Part shown: positions 1-8,955 of the stretch, piece after piece
How positions within the stretch are numbered: position 1 is the first letter of the stretch
Layout: each line of letters begins with the position of its first letter
NCBI RefSeq assembly: GCF_019655855.1
Contig: NZ_BPFX01000003.1
Coordinates: 507,525 to 571,524 of the forward strand
Direction of reading: 5' to 3'
From: Pseudomonas paralcaligenes
GTDB lineage: Bacteria; Pseudomonadota; Gammaproteobacteria; Pseudomonadales; Pseudomonadaceae
DNA length: 64,000 bases
The notes under the pieces: model-generated
The model's input: the letters and a program-made list of their open reading frames with translations, nothing else
Told to the model about the DNA's origin: nothing
Database searches by the model: none
Made by a program: the position numbers and the translations under genes

Positions 1-2
1 CG

Positions 3-47
3 TTGCGCAGCTACTTCAGCTTTCGCCCGCTGGCCGCGTCGGCCTGA
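3..47 (+). CDS. possible 3' end of a gene entering from the left edge
   Basis: An open frame runs in from the left edge and ends at a TGA at 45-47. It encodes a short tail (LRSYFSFRPLAASA). It would be convergent with finR, 10 bases away. The piece is too short to identify and may be chance. Confidence 0.25.
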   Translation: MRSYFSFRPLAASA

Positions 48-57
48 CTGACGTCGA

Positions 58-984
58 TCAGGCAATCGTCGGCAGGACGATCTCGTCGCTGCGGCGGATG
101 CCCGCCGTCATCTCCCGGCACAGGTCGAGGAACTCGCGCATGGCGGCGGTCTGGTACTTCTGCCGGTGCCAGATGAAGTAGAACTGGCGGGTGAGGTCCA
201 GCGCCGGCGTATCGACCGGTACCAGGCTGCCACGGCGGAAGGCGTCGCGCAGTGCCAGGCGCGAGATGCAGCCGATGCCCAGTCCCGACTCCACCGCGCG
301 CTTGATCGCCTCGGTATGTTCCAGCTCCAAGCGGATGTTGAGCTGCGCCGGATGGTGGCGCATCGCCTGGTCGAAGGTCAGACGGGTGCCCGATCCCTGT
401 TCGCGCAGAATCCAGGCTTCGCGGCTCAGCTCCTCCAGGGTCGCCGTGCCGCGCTCGGCCAGCGGATGGCGCGGGGCGCAGAAGACCACCAGTTCGTCTT
501 CCACCCAGGGCTGCACCTCGATGTCCGGGTGCTGGCAGTCCCCCTCGATCAGGCCCAGGTCCAGCTCGTAGTGGGCGACCTGCTGCACCACGTTGGCGGT
601 GTTCTGCACGTGCAGCTTGAGGCGGCATTCCGGGTGGCGCTGCATGAAGTTGCCGATCAGCAGGGTGGCCAGGTAGTTGCCGACGGTGAGGGTGGCGCCC
701 ACTTCGAGCAGGCCATAGCCGGTCTTGCCGCTGAGCAGGAGTTCCATTTCCCGGGCCTGGTCGAGCAGGGCGACGGCCTGGGGCAGCAACTGGCGGCCCA
801 GGGCATTGAGCGAGAGGCGCTTGCCGGCGCGGTCGAACAGCTGGCAGTCGGATTGCCGCTCCAGTTCGCTGAGCGAGGTGCTTGCCGCCGACTGGGACAA
901 GGCCAGGGATTCGGCCGCGCGCGACACGCTTTCCTGCTTGGCCACGGCGACGAAGACTTCCAGCTGTCTGAGAGTGAATCGCAT
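58..984 (-). CDS. finR: LysR-family transcriptional regulator FinR
   Basis: The product is a 308-residue LysR regulator. It has an N-terminal winged helix-turn-helix at about residues 1-60 (MRFTLRQLEVFVAVAKQESV, then SRAAESLALSQSAASTSLSE) and a C-terminal effector-binding domain. A longer frame reaches 1104, but the start at 984 is where LysR homology begins. It is divergent from fpr. In pseudomonads FinR (fpr-inducing regulator) sits at this place and activates fpr under superoxide or low-iron stress. The assignment rests on family plus this context. The effector cannot be read from the sequence. Confidence 0.88.
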   Translation of the reverse strand: MRFTLRQLEVFVAVAKQESVSRAAESLALSQSAASTSLSELERQSDCQLFDRAGKRLSLNALGRQLLPQAVALLDQAREMELLLSGKTGYGLLEVGATLTVGNYLATLLIGNFMQRHPECRLKLHVQNTANVVQQVAHYELDLGLIEGDCQHPDIEVQPWVEDELVVFCAPRHPLAERGTATLEELSREAWILREQGSGTRLTFDQAMRHHPAQLNIRLELEHTEAIKRAVESGLGIGCISRLALRDAFRRGSLVPVDTPALDLTRQFYFIWHRQKYQTAAMREFLDLCREMTAGIRRSDEIVLPTIA

Positions 985-1004
985 ATCTATATAACCAATA
1001 ATCG

Positions 1005-1016
1005 TTATCTTGATAA
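1005..1016. promoter_or_regulatory. palindrome in the finR-fpr divergent promoter region
   Basis: TTATCTTGATAA is a perfect TTATC/GATAA inverted repeat in an AT-rich patch (about 985-1035), 21 bases upstream of the finR start. The position and dyad shape suit a LysR (FinR) operator controlling both divergent genes. This is inference from position and symmetry. Confidence 0.4.
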
Positions 1017-1173
1017 TTCGCTTAACAGATATTGTGACTGCCTCTAGAATGGCGCGCAACGCTGCCGGCCCCGGCAGAGGATTGCCCGCGAAATCGCCAA
1101 CCATTGACCTGACTCAACAGGTCGGATGCGCTATCCGGCAATCTGACTACCGAGACTTTTGAGGACCTACCGC

Positions 1174-1953
1174 ATGAGCAACATGAACTCGGAACGCGTA
1201 CTCAGTGTGCATCACTGGAACGACACCCTGTTCAGCTTCAAGTGCACCCGCGACCCGGGCCTGCGCTTCGAGAACGGCCAGTTCGTGATGATCGGCCTGA
1301 TGCAGCCCAACGGCCGCCCGCTGATGCGCGCCTACTCCATCGCCAGCCCGAACTGGGAAGAGAACCTGGAGTTCTTCAGCATCAAGGTGCCGGACGGCCC
1401 GCTGACCTCGCAGCTGCAGCACCTGAAGGAAGGCGACGAGATCATCATCAGCAAGAAGCCCACCGGCACGCTGGTGCTTGATGACCTCAACCCCGGCAAG
1501 CACCTGTACCTGCTCAGCACCGGCACTGGCCTGGCGCCGTTCATGAGCGTGATCCAGGACCCGGAAACCTACGAGCGCTTCGAGAAGGTGATCCTGGTCC
1601 ACGGCGTGCGGTACGTGAACGAAGTGGCCTACCGCGAGTTCATCACCGAGCACCTGCCGAACAACGAGTTCTTCGGCGACGCGCTGAAGAACAAGCTGAT
1701 CTACTACCCGACCGTGACCCGCGAGCCGTTCGAGAACCAGGGCCGCCTGACCGACCTGATGCGCAGCGGCAAGCTGTTCCAGGACATCGGCCTGCCGCCA
1801 ATCAACCCGCAGGACGACCGCGCGATGATCTGCGGCAGCCCGAGCATGCTCGACGAGACCAGCGAAGTACTCGACAGCTTCGGCCTGAAGATCTCCCCGC
1901 GCATGCGCGAGCCGGGCGACTACCTGATCGAGCGCGCCTTCGTCGAGAAGTAA
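1174..1953 (+). CDS. fpr: ferredoxin/flavodoxin--NADP+ reductase Fpr
   Basis: The product is a 259-residue FAD enzyme that moves electrons between NADP(H) and ferredoxin or flavodoxin in the cytoplasm. The FAD-binding RAYS motif is at residues 52-55 and the NADP-binding GTGLAPF motif at 117-123. The chain ends in FVEK, as in bacterial subclass I Fpr proteins of about 258 residues. The start at 1174 has a GAGG Shine-Dalgarno at 1161-1164. An upstream in-frame start at 1159 would lie before that ribosome site. It is transcribed divergently from finR, its expected regulator, and is followed by a strong terminator. Confidence 0.96.
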   Translation: MSNMNSERVLSVHHWNDTLFSFKCTRDPGLRFENGQFVMIGLMQPNGRPLMRAYSIASPNWEENLEFFSIKVPDGPLTSQLQHLKEGDEIIISKKPTGTLVLDDLNPGKHLYLLSTGTGLAPFMSVIQDPETYERFEKVILVHGVRYVNEVAYREFITEHLPNNEFFGDALKNKLIYYPTVTREPFENQGRLTDLMRSGKLFQDIGLPPINPQDDRAMICGSPSMLDETSEVLDSFGLKISPRMREPGDYLIERAFVEK

Positions 1954-1970
1954 GCGCCAGTCGCTGCACA

Positions 1971-1998
1971 GACAAACCCGCCTTCCGGCGGGTTTGTC
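1971..1998 (+). terminator. intrinsic terminator of fpr
   Basis: A 12-bp perfect stem (GACAAACCCGCC / GGCGGGTTTGTC) with a TTCC loop is followed by a short T-rich stretch, 18 bases after the fpr stop. Confidence 0.9.
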
Positions 1999-2035
1999 GT
2001 TTCAGAGCCTGTCCACGTTCCGAAAGCACATACTG

Positions 2036-2106
2036 TGTGGGAGCGGCTTCAGCCGCGAAGCTTTTCCTGTGCCATCTCAGTGTTCGCGGCTAAAGCCGCT
2101 CCTACA
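2036..2106. repeat. REP-type inverted pair
   Basis: Two copies of the Pseudomonas REP motif (TGTGGGAGCGGCTTCAGCCG and its inverse) face each other between the convergent fpr and trmO. It could form a large mRNA hairpin. Similar pairs lie at 25522, 32966 and 60273. Confidence 0.85.
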
Positions 2107-2166
2107 ACTGCCCCTGTCTGCTGTTCTCGCGAGAGCATGAACAGTCTCTCAGTGCTCGCAGTGGCC

Positions 2167-2859
2167 TCAACCCTGCACCACTTCCAGCACGCGGATGCGA
2201 CCCGGCTCCGGGTAGTGCCAGCGCACCTGTACGTCCCACAGCAGCACGCCGTAGCGCCGCTCCGGTTCCGGTACCTGGTAGGCGGGGCGCGGGTCCTGGG
2301 CCAGGCATTGCTCGATCAGCTCCACCAGCGGCTCGCCCAGGCGCAGGGCGTGGTCGCCGGCCTGGCGCAGCGCCATGTCGTCCCACTCCAGCGCCACTCG
2401 GGGTGGCGGGGCGTCGGCCATGCGGTTGACGGCGTCGGGCACCTGGTCGGCGTAGGGTACGTAGGGCTTGATGTCGAGCACCGGCGTGCCGTCCAGCAGG
2501 TCAATGCCGGACAGCCACAGGCGACCGGGTTCCACTTTCTCCAGCTTCACCACGGACTGGCCGATGCCGTTGGGCCGGTGGGTGGCGCGGGTGGCGAACA
2601 CGCCCATCGAGGCGTTGCCGCCCAGTCGTGGCGGGCGCACCTTCAGCCGTGGCTTTTCCTCCAGCGCCTGGTGGAAGAGGAACAGCAGCCATACATGGCT
2701 GACCTGCTCCAGGCCTTCGACGGCCTCGGCGCGGTCGAACGGCGGCACCAGCTCCAGCACGCCGCGGGCGGCCGGTGCCAGTTGCGGCTGGCGCGGAATG
2801 GCGAACTTCTCCTTGAAGCAGGAGCGCAGGAAGCCGATGGGCGTGATGGTGTGCTGCAT
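2167..2859 (-). CDS. trmO: tRNA (N6-threonylcarbamoyladenosine37-N6)-methyltransferase TrmO
   Basis: The 230-residue protein belongs to the TsaA/TrmO family, which N6-methylates t6A37 in some tRNAs using SAM. The hallmark segments are FATRATHRPNGIGQSVVKL at about residues 88-106 and the DIKPYVPYAD strand at about 129-138. Length matches the family. It is the last gene of a minus-strand run with two DUF2845 genes and the DUF748 gene upstream; the functional link to these is not evident. Confidence 0.93.
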   Translation of the reverse strand: MQHTITPIGFLRSCFKEKFAIPRQPQLAPAARGVLELVPPFDRAEAVEGLEQVSHVWLLFLFHQALEEKPRLKVRPPRLGGNASMGVFATRATHRPNGIGQSVVKLEKVEPGRLWLSGIDLLDGTPVLDIKPYVPYADQVPDAVNRMADAPPPRVALEWDDMALRQAGDHALRLGEPLVELIEQCLAQDPRPAYQVPEPERRYGVLLWDVQVRWHYPEPGRIRVLEVVQG

Positions 2860-2874
2860 GATGTTCCGCGACGA

Positions 2875-3177
2875 TCAGTTGCCGCGCCTGCTCTCGATCT
2901 TGACCAGGCGATTGCCCTGCAGGCGCAGGAAGTAGTACATGCCGTTCTTCGGCCCGTAGATCCATTCCTCCAGCGCCACTTCGCTGACGAAGCCGTATTC
3001 GTCGACCACCTCGCGGTAGCCGAGGAAGTCGCGGCTGACCGGCTCGCCGCACTTGGCCTGGACCTGGCTGGAGGTCTCGTCCAGGCTGATCAGCTTGCTG
3101 CCGCAGCGCAGCGTGGAGCTGGCTTCGGCCTGGGCGGCGAGGAGCAGGCAGAGTAGCGGCAGATACCTGTAGAACAT
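2875..3177 (-). CDS. secreted DUF2845 protein (copy 1)
   Basis: The product is a 100-residue protein with a Sec signal peptide (hydrophobic stretch at residues 5-16, cleavage near AEA-S). The mature domain contains TLRCGS, a second Cys in KCGEP, then EEWIYGP and LQGNRLVKIES, the pattern of the DUF2845 family of small periplasmic proteins. The two conserved cysteines probably form a disulfide. It is a tandem paralogue of the next gene, 22 bases away. Function unknown. Confidence 0.85.
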   Translation of the reverse strand: MFYRYLPLLCLLLAAQAEASSTLRCGSKLISLDETSSQVQAKCGEPVSRDFLGYREVVDEYGFVSEVALEEWIYGPKNGMYYFLRLQGNRLVKIESRRGN

Positions 3178-3199
3178 GTCGGTTGTTACCTGGGAGTGG

Positions 3200-3490
3200 T
3201 CAGTCGGCGCGCTTGGTTTCGATACGCACCAGGCGGTTGCCCTGGAAGGTGAGGATGCTGAGCATGCCGTTGTTGGGGCCGTAGACCCATTCCTCGATCA
3301 CCAGTTCGCGGTCGCCGTAGGCGCCGCCGGTGTAGCCCACCAGGTCACGGTGGGCGGGCGTGCCGCACTTGCGCTCGACCTCGAAGGCGCGGTCGCCTTC
3401 GTTGACCAGCTTGCTGCCGCAGCGCAGAGTGCCCGCTTGCGCGAGGCCGCAGGCCAGGGTCAGGGCGGCGAGCCAGAGATACCTTTTCAT
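3200..3490 (-). CDS. secreted DUF2845 protein (copy 2)
   Basis: The product has 96 residues, with a signal peptide (MKRYLWLAALTLACGLAQAG) and the same layout as its neighbour: TLRCGSKLV, KCGTP, EEWVYGPNNGM, FQGNRLVRIE. A longer in-frame start at 3730 was rejected because the signal peptide begins at 3490. Its start overlaps the stop of the upstream DUF748 gene by one base (TGATG), indicating translational coupling. Function unknown. Confidence 0.88.
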   Translation of the reverse strand: MKRYLWLAALTLACGLAQAGTLRCGSKLVNEGDRAFEVERKCGTPAHRDLVGYTGGAYGDRELVIEEWVYGPNNGMLSILTFQGNRLVRIETKRAD

Positions 3491-6438
3491 CACATGCTTC
3501 CCAGGTGCAGGGTCGTGGACACGCGGTCGCCAGTGTCTTCCTTGTTCAGGCTGACATCGAGCAGGTAGATGCGCTGGTCCTCCAGGCCGCCGCGTTCCAC
3601 GAGATAGTCCTTGATGCTGGCCGCCCTCGCTTGGCCCAGCCGGCGCAGCAGCAGCTCGCTGCTGGCCCAGGATTGCAGCACGGCGTCGCGCATTTTCTTC
3701 GTACGCTCCTCGTCCGGCAACTCGCGCCACTCCGCCGGCGGCTGCTGTTTCAGGCGGGCGCGGTAGATGCCCTCCAGCAGCGCGGGCTTGTCGTCCTCGT
3801 CGACCACCAGCAGGACGGGTTCGGCGGGCACCGTGTCGCCGCCGCGCTGCAGGATCTTGTACTGGGTGTTCTGGTATTCCAGCTCCAGGCGCTTCTCCGC
3901 CAGCAGCGGTCCGTCGCCGGCCTGGGCGCTCACGCCCTCGACTTCCAGGCGTAGCACCGGGCGCTCCTTGAGCGCCGCGGCCAGGGTGTCCAGGGACTTC
4001 TGCGCCGCCTCGTCCAGCTCGCTGCTGCCGGCGGCGAACTGGACCTGGCTGAGGTCGGTGTCGCTGCCGCCGACCAGGCCGGCGATGAACTTGAAGGGCG
4101 CCTGGGCCGCGCGCAGCACCAGGTTGCGCAGGGTCTGCCAGACGATGGGCATGACGCTGAACTGCGGGTCGTTGAGGTTGCCCTGCACCGGCAGCTGGAT
4201 GTCGATGTTGCCCTTGGTGTCCTTGAGCAGGGCCACCGCCAGGCGCACCGGCAGGTCCACGGCATCCTTGCTGTCGACCTTCTCGCCCAACTGCAGGTCT
4301 TCCAGCAGCAGCTTGTTCTCGGCGTTGAGCTGGCCCTTCTCGATCCGGTAGTGCAGGTCGAGGTTCAGGCGACCCTTGCGGATACGGTAGCCGGCGAACT
4401 TGCCGGAGTAGGGGGTGAGGGTGGTCAGCTCGACGTTCTTGAAGCTGGTGGCGATGTCCAGGCTGTTCATCGGGTCGAACGGCGTCAGCTTGCCCTGGAT
4501 GCTGACCGGCGCGTACTTGTCGACCTTACCCTTGACGTCGACGCTCGCCGCCTGCGGGCTCTGGTTGTCCAGGGTGCCGATGCGGCCGTCGAGCTGCTGG
4601 ATGGCGGTGGCGAAGTTCGGCATCAGGCTGAAGTCGGCGAAGTTGGCCGAGCCGTTGCGGATGTCGATTCCGCCGATGCGGATCGGCAGCGGCTTGCCGG
4701 CCTCGGCGGGCTTGGCTTCGGGCTCGGCGGGCTGGGCGATGATCAGGTCATTGACGTTGGTGGTCAGGTCTTCGTTGATGACGAAGCGGGCGTAGGGCTG
4801 CTGCAGATCGACCTTGCCGATCACCAGGCCTTCGCCGTGCCGGTAGTCCAGCCCCTCGACCACCAGTTGCTGCCACTTGAGGAAGTCGCGGTTCTTCAGG
4901 GTATCCAGGGTGTGCAGCTGGTTGACCTCGGCCCGCCCGCTGATGCCGAAGGCCAGCGGTTCGACGCTTTTCAGCTCCACCGCCAGGTCGCTGCCGAGCG
5001 AGCCGCTGCGCAGCTCCAGGCGTACAAAGGGATCGATATAGGCCTGGGCCAGGCGCAGGTCGATGTCGCGAGTGGTCACCTGCAGGCTGGCCGTGGTCGG
5101 CTGCAGCTGGACCTGGCCCTCGGCCCCGATCCGGCCGCGCTTGTTCACCCCGGTGTCCAGCTTGAGGGCGAAGGGCGAGGTGCCCAGGCTGTCGAAGTCC
5201 TGGATGTCCAGGTTGAGCGGGGCCAGGTCGAGCTTGACCTCATCGGGGCCGGCGGCGCGGTCGGCCAGGTGGATCTGGTAGTCGCGCAGCTGCACGTCGC
5301 GCAGCAGCACCTGCCAGGGCTTGGCCGGCTCGTCCGGCGCCTGGGCGGTGGCCTGCGGCTCGGCTGCGGCTGCGGGTTCGGTGGCCGCCTCGCTGTCCGT
5401 GGCAGGCGGGGTGGCAGGTGTCTGCTCGGCTGAGGCATCGCTGGCGAACAGCTTCTGCCAGTCCAGCTGGCCATCTGCCTCGCGGGCGGCCCAGGTTTCC
5501 AGCTTCTGGCTGCGCACCTTGCCGACCGTCACCTGCTGTTTGGCCAGGTCCAGGCTGGCCTCGCTGACGTCCAGGCGTTCCAGGCGGGCCAGGGGCTTGC
5601 CGCTCGGGTCGTTGATGGCGAACGGCGCGACGCTGATGGCGACGTTCTGCAACTGCAGCTCGGTGCCTTTGGCCAGGTTCAGCACGTAGTCGCCGCTCAG
5701 GCTCAGGGTGCCCTTCTCTAGGGCCAGGGGCACGGCGTCGCGCACGTAGGGCCAGAAGCCCTTCATGTTGCCGTCGGTGACCTTGAGGCTGCCGCGAGAG
5801 GCGATCGGCGTCAGGCTGACCTGGCCCTGCCAGTCGATGCGCCCGCCGTAGGGGCCGGTGGCGACCATCTGCATGTCGGCGTTGTCGTCGGGCAGGGTGC
5901 TGAGGTTCTTCAGTTCGAGGTTGAGCGAGTCGTAGACGAACTCCACCGGCTCGCTGGGACGCAGGTCTTCGAAGTGCAAGCCGTTCTCGATCAGCGCGAT
6001 GCGCCCGATGCGCAGGGGGAAGGGATCACTCGGCTCCTGCTCGGGCTTCGCCTCGCTGGGCGGCAGTTCGAACAGGCGGGTCAGGTTGAGCGTGCCGTCC
6101 TTGGCGAACAGCACCTCGGTGTGGGCCCGCTCCAGTTCCACCCGGGCCAGGTGCAGCGCGCCGCTCCACAGGCTGTCGAGCTGCAGGTCGGCATACAGGC
6201 GCTGGAAGGCGATCTGCGGCTTGTCGGCCTCGCCGATGTGCAGGCCCCAGAGCTGCAGCTCCAGGCTGAAGGGGTTGAGTTCGACGCGCTGCAGGCGCGC
6301 CGGCACGGTGGCCAGCTGGTCCAGTTGCTGGTTGGCGACGCGCAGGGCGATCCCCGGGAGGATCAGGAAGCCCAGCAGGCTGTAGAGGCCGAGCGCGATG
6401 GCGAGGGCGTAGGCGGCGCGTTTCAATCCTTTGGGCAT
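3490..6438 (-). CDS. AsmA-like DUF748 envelope protein
   Basis: The 982-residue protein is anchored by one N-terminal membrane helix (about residues 7-27) and faces the periplasm. It has repeated AsmA/DUF748-type beta segments (for example FEDLRPSEPVEFVYDSLNLE and the NGSANFADFSLMPNF region). A low-complexity Ala/Pro/Glu linker sits around 340-375. The C-terminal part resembles an OmpA-like segment (VQFAAGSSELDEAAQKSLDT). AsmA-clan proteins are linked to lipid transport or outer-membrane homeostasis; this one has no assigned role. The start at 6438 is chosen over 6462 because the membrane anchor follows it directly; a GGAAG lies 12 bases upstream. Confidence 0.85.
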   Translation of the reverse strand: MPKGLKRAAYALAIALGLYSLLGFLILPGIALRVANQQLDQLATVPARLQRVELNPFSLELQLWGLHIGEADKPQIAFQRLYADLQLDSLWSGALHLARVELERAHTEVLFAKDGTLNLTRLFELPPSEAKPEQEPSDPFPLRIGRIALIENGLHFEDLRPSEPVEFVYDSLNLELKNLSTLPDDNADMQMVATGPYGGRIDWQGQVSLTPIASRGSLKVTDGNMKGFWPYVRDAVPLALEKGTLSLSGDYVLNLAKGTELQLQNVAISVAPFAINDPSGKPLARLERLDVSEASLDLAKQQVTVGKVRSQKLETWAAREADGQLDWQKLFASDASAEQTPATPPATDSEAATEPAAAAEPQATAQAPDEPAKPWQVLLRDVQLRDYQIHLADRAAGPDEVKLDLAPLNLDIQDFDSLGTSPFALKLDTGVNKRGRIGAEGQVQLQPTTASLQVTTRDIDLRLAQAYIDPFVRLELRSGSLGSDLAVELKSVEPLAFGISGRAEVNQLHTLDTLKNRDFLKWQQLVVEGLDYRHGEGLVIGKVDLQQPYARFVINEDLTTNVNDLIIAQPAEPEAKPAEAGKPLPIRIGGIDIRNGSANFADFSLMPNFATAIQQLDGRIGTLDNQSPQAASVDVKGKVDKYAPVSIQGKLTPFDPMNSLDIATSFKNVELTTLTPYSGKFAGYRIRKGRLNLDLHYRIEKGQLNAENKLLLEDLQLGEKVDSKDAVDLPVRLAVALLKDTKGNIDIQLPVQGNLNDPQFSVMPIVWQTLRNLVLRAAQAPFKFIAGLVGGSDTDLSQVQFAAGSSELDEAAQKSLDTLAAALKERPVLRLEVEGVSAQAGDGPLLAEKRLELEYQNTQYKILQRGGDTVPAEPVLLVVDEDDKPALLEGIYRARLKQQPPAEWRELPDEERTKKMRDAVLQSWASSELLLRRLGQARAASIKDYLVERGGLEDQRIYLLDVSLNKEDTGDRVSTTLHLGSM

Positions 6439-6526
6439 GGGGCTGCATATCTTCCGGGCCAAGACGCCTGGAGTATGGCATGGGCCGTCGGGCTTTGTGG
6501 GCCAGCACTGTGCCCTCTCGGTCGAT

Positions 6527-7540
6527 TCAGAAGCGCAGGACCAGGGTCTTCAGCGGCGGCTGGCCATCGTGCGAGGGGAAGTCGGCGGCCGGTCGGAGCT
6601 GTTCCCATTCGCGCACCGGGCGGCCGAGCTTTTCGGCGCAGCGCAGCACCTGGGGGCGCCATTCGTCCATCGGCACCTTCGCCAGGTTGTTGCAGCAGAT
6701 CAGCACGCCGTCGTCCGCGGTGGCGAGGATCGCCGGCTTGAGCAGGCTCTGGTAGTCGCGCAGCAGGTCGACGGTGCCGAAGGCGCTCTTGGCCCAGGCC
6801 GGCGGGTCGAGCAGCACCAGATCGAAGCGGCGTTGCTCCAGGCGCGGATAGCTCGGCAGCTTGTGTCCGCGGCGTGTAGCCACCGGGAGACCGGCCAGTT
6901 GGCGGATGGCCGGGAAGTAGTCGGACTGCACGAAGTCCATCGCCAGCCCCGGATTGAGTGCCAGGTTTTCCCGGCCCACCGCCAGGTTGCCCTCGGCGAA
7001 GTCCAGATTGAGGACCTCGCGCGCACCGCCGGCGGCGGCACAGAGGCCGACGCCGCAGGTGTAGGCGAACAGGTTGAGGACGCTCCTGCCGGCGCTGTTG
7101 CGCTTCACCCAGCCCCGCGCCTCGCGCAGGTCGAGGAACAGCAGCGGGTCCTGGCCGGGGTGGCGGCCGCGCACCCGGTAGTCGAGGCCCCATTCCCGGC
7201 CGATCAGGTCTTCCAGGGCCTTGGGCGTGGCCTGGTACACCGTGTCGCGGCGGTCGACCCGCGAGTTGCCACCGGAGCGGTCGTTGTAGACCAGGCGCAG
7301 CTCGGCGCCGAGGCGTTCGTTGATGGTGGCGTGCAGATCGAGCAGCGCATCGCGTTCCAGCGGCTGGTGGAAGCTCTGCACCATCAGCTGCGGGCCGTAA
7401 CGGTCGGCGGTGAGGCCGGGGATGCCTTCCTGGCTGCCGTGGAACAGGCGGTAGCAGTCGGTGCCCTGGCCGTGCAGCTCGTCGAGCAGCGGTCGGCGGG
7501 CGTCGAGGGCGGCGCGCAGCGCCTGAGCGAGGGAGGACAT
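6527..7540 (-). CDS. class I SAM-dependent methyltransferase, RlmI/RlmK-like
   Basis: The 337-residue protein has an N-terminal portion (LTADRYGPQLMVQSF) like the substrate domain of 23S rRNA m5C methyltransferases and a C-terminal Rossmann methyltransferase domain. Motif I is NLFAYTCGVGLCAAAGGA at about residues 174-191; the catalytic motif IV is DPPAWAKS. It probably modifies rRNA, but the target base cannot be decided. An alternative ATG lies at 7549. Confidence 0.82.
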   Translation of the reverse strand: MSSLAQALRAALDARRPLLDELHGQGTDCYRLFHGSQEGIPGLTADRYGPQLMVQSFHQPLERDALLDLHATINERLGAELRLVYNDRSGGNSRVDRRDTVYQATPKALEDLIGREWGLDYRVRGRHPGQDPLLFLDLREARGWVKRNSAGRSVLNLFAYTCGVGLCAAAGGAREVLNLDFAEGNLAVGRENLALNPGLAMDFVQSDYFPAIRQLAGLPVATRRGHKLPSYPRLEQRRFDLVLLDPPAWAKSAFGTVDLLRDYQSLLKPAILATADDGVLICCNNLAKVPMDEWRPQVLRCAEKLGRPVREWEQLRPAADFPSHDGQPPLKTLVLRF

Positions 7541-7581
7541 GCGCGGCATCTCGGGTCGGAAGGGGCGCGCAGTCTACCAAG

Positions 7582-7605
7582 AAAAACGCCGGCTCTCGGC
7601 CGGCG
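7582..7605 (-). terminator. intrinsic terminator after the thiolase gene
   Basis: On the minus strand a CGCCGGC/GCCGGCG 7-bp stem is followed by TTTTTC, downstream of the thiolase gene and upstream of the methyltransferase gene. Confidence 0.75.
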
Positions 7606-7627
7606 CGTTCTGGGTGTTGGTGAGTCG

Positions 7628-7677
7628 GTAGGGCGGGTGAACCCGCGAGGGGCACGCGTGGGTTTCACCCGCCCTAC
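7628..7677. repeat. GTAGGGCGGGTGAA palindromic repeat
   Basis: An imperfect inverted repeat has outer arms GTAGGGCGGGTGAA...TTCACCCGCCCTAC. The same element, in better-preserved form, is at 51071-51122. It is a dispersed intergenic hairpin. Confidence 0.75.
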
Positions 7678-7679
7678 GG

Positions 7680-8861
7680 TCAGGCCCGCTCGATGGCCAG
7701 GGCCACGCCCTGGCCGCCGCCGATGCACAGGGTGGCCAGGCCCTTCTTGGCGTCGCGCTTGAGCATTTCATGCAGCAGGGTGACCAGCACGCGGCAGCCG
7801 GAGGCGCCGATGGGGTGGCCGAGGGCGATGGCGCCGCCGTTGACGTTGACCTTGGCCGCGTCCCAGCCCAGTTCCTTGCCTACCGACAGGGCCTGGGCGG
7901 CGAAGGCCTCGTTGGCCTCGATCAGGTCGAGGTCGGCCAGTTGCCAGCCGGCCTTGTCCAGGCAGCGGCGGGTGGCCGAGACCGGGCCGATGCCCATGAT
8001 CGCCGGGTCGACCCCGGCGCTGGCGTAGGCGGCGATCTTCGCCAGCACCGGCAGACCGAGCGCCTTGGCCTTGTCTGCACTCATCAGCAGCACGGCGGCG
8101 GCGCCGTCGTTGAGGGTGGAGGCGTTGCCGGCGGTGACGCAGCCGTCCTTGCGGAAGGCCGGGCGCAGCTTGGCCAGGCTCTCGGCGGTGGTGCCGGCGC
8201 GCGGCTGTTCGTCGGTGTCGAAGACCTTCGGCTCGCCCTTCTTCTGCGGGATGGCGATCGGCGTGATCTCGTCACGGAAGCGGCCCGACTCGATGGCGGC
8301 CAGGGCCTTGCGCTGGGATTCGGCGGAGAAGGCGTCCTGCTCCTCGCGGCTGAGGCCGTACTTGTCCACCAGGTTTTCGGCGGTGATGCCCATGTGGTAG
8401 TCGTTGAAGGCGTCCCACAGGCCGTCTGTGATCATGCTGTCGATCACCTGGGCGTGGCCCATGCGCAGGCCGGTGCGCGCGCCGGGCATGACGTAGGGCG
8501 CCAGGCTCATGCTCTCCTGGCCGCCGGCGATGACCACGTCGGCGTCGCCGCAGCGGATCGCCTGGGCGCCCAGGTGCAGGGCCTTGAGGCCGGAACCGCA
8601 GACCTTGTTCAGGGTCAGCGCCGGCACGGCATGGGGCAGGCCGGCCTGGATCGCGGCCTGGCGGGCGGGGTTCTGGCCCGCGCCGGCGGTCAGCACGTGG
8701 CCGAGGATCACTTCGTCGACCTGAGCGCCGTCCAGGCCGGTCTGCTCCAGCAGGCGGCGGATCACCGCGGCGCCCAGCTCGACGGCGGGCACGCCGGCCA
8801 GCGAACCCTGGAAGCTGCCGATGGCGGTGCGGGTGGCGGCGACAATGACGACTTCTTGCAT
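7680..8861 (-). CDS. atoB: acetyl-CoA C-acetyltransferase (thiolase)
   Basis: The 393-residue thiolase condenses or cleaves acetoacetyl-CoA in the cytoplasm. The full catalytic set is visible: nucleophile Cys88 (NKVCGSG), His349 (GHPIGASG) and Cys379 (CIGGGQG). Length is typical of AtoB/PhaA biosynthetic thiolases. It stands alone, so the pathway (short fatty acid or ketone body breakdown, or polyhydroxyalkanoate supply) is not fixed by context. The symbol is by family; phaA is possible. Confidence 0.9.
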   Translation of the reverse strand: MQEVVIVAATRTAIGSFQGSLAGVPAVELGAAVIRRLLEQTGLDGAQVDEVILGHVLTAGAGQNPARQAAIQAGLPHAVPALTLNKVCGSGLKALHLGAQAIRCGDADVVIAGGQESMSLAPYVMPGARTGLRMGHAQVIDSMITDGLWDAFNDYHMGITAENLVDKYGLSREEQDAFSAESQRKALAAIESGRFRDEITPIAIPQKKGEPKVFDTDEQPRAGTTAESLAKLRPAFRKDGCVTAGNASTLNDGAAAVLLMSADKAKALGLPVLAKIAAYASAGVDPAIMGIGPVSATRRCLDKAGWQLADLDLIEANEAFAAQALSVGKELGWDAAKVNVNGGAIALGHPIGASGCRVLVTLLHEMLKRDAKKGLATLCIGGGQGVALAIERA

Positions 8862-8955
8862 GGTGGGCTCCTCGGAATCGGGCGCGCGGTGGGCGCGACG
8901 GGGGCGTTATGTTGGCATAGCCGATTCGCCCCCGGCCAGTGCGCGAACCGACTGG

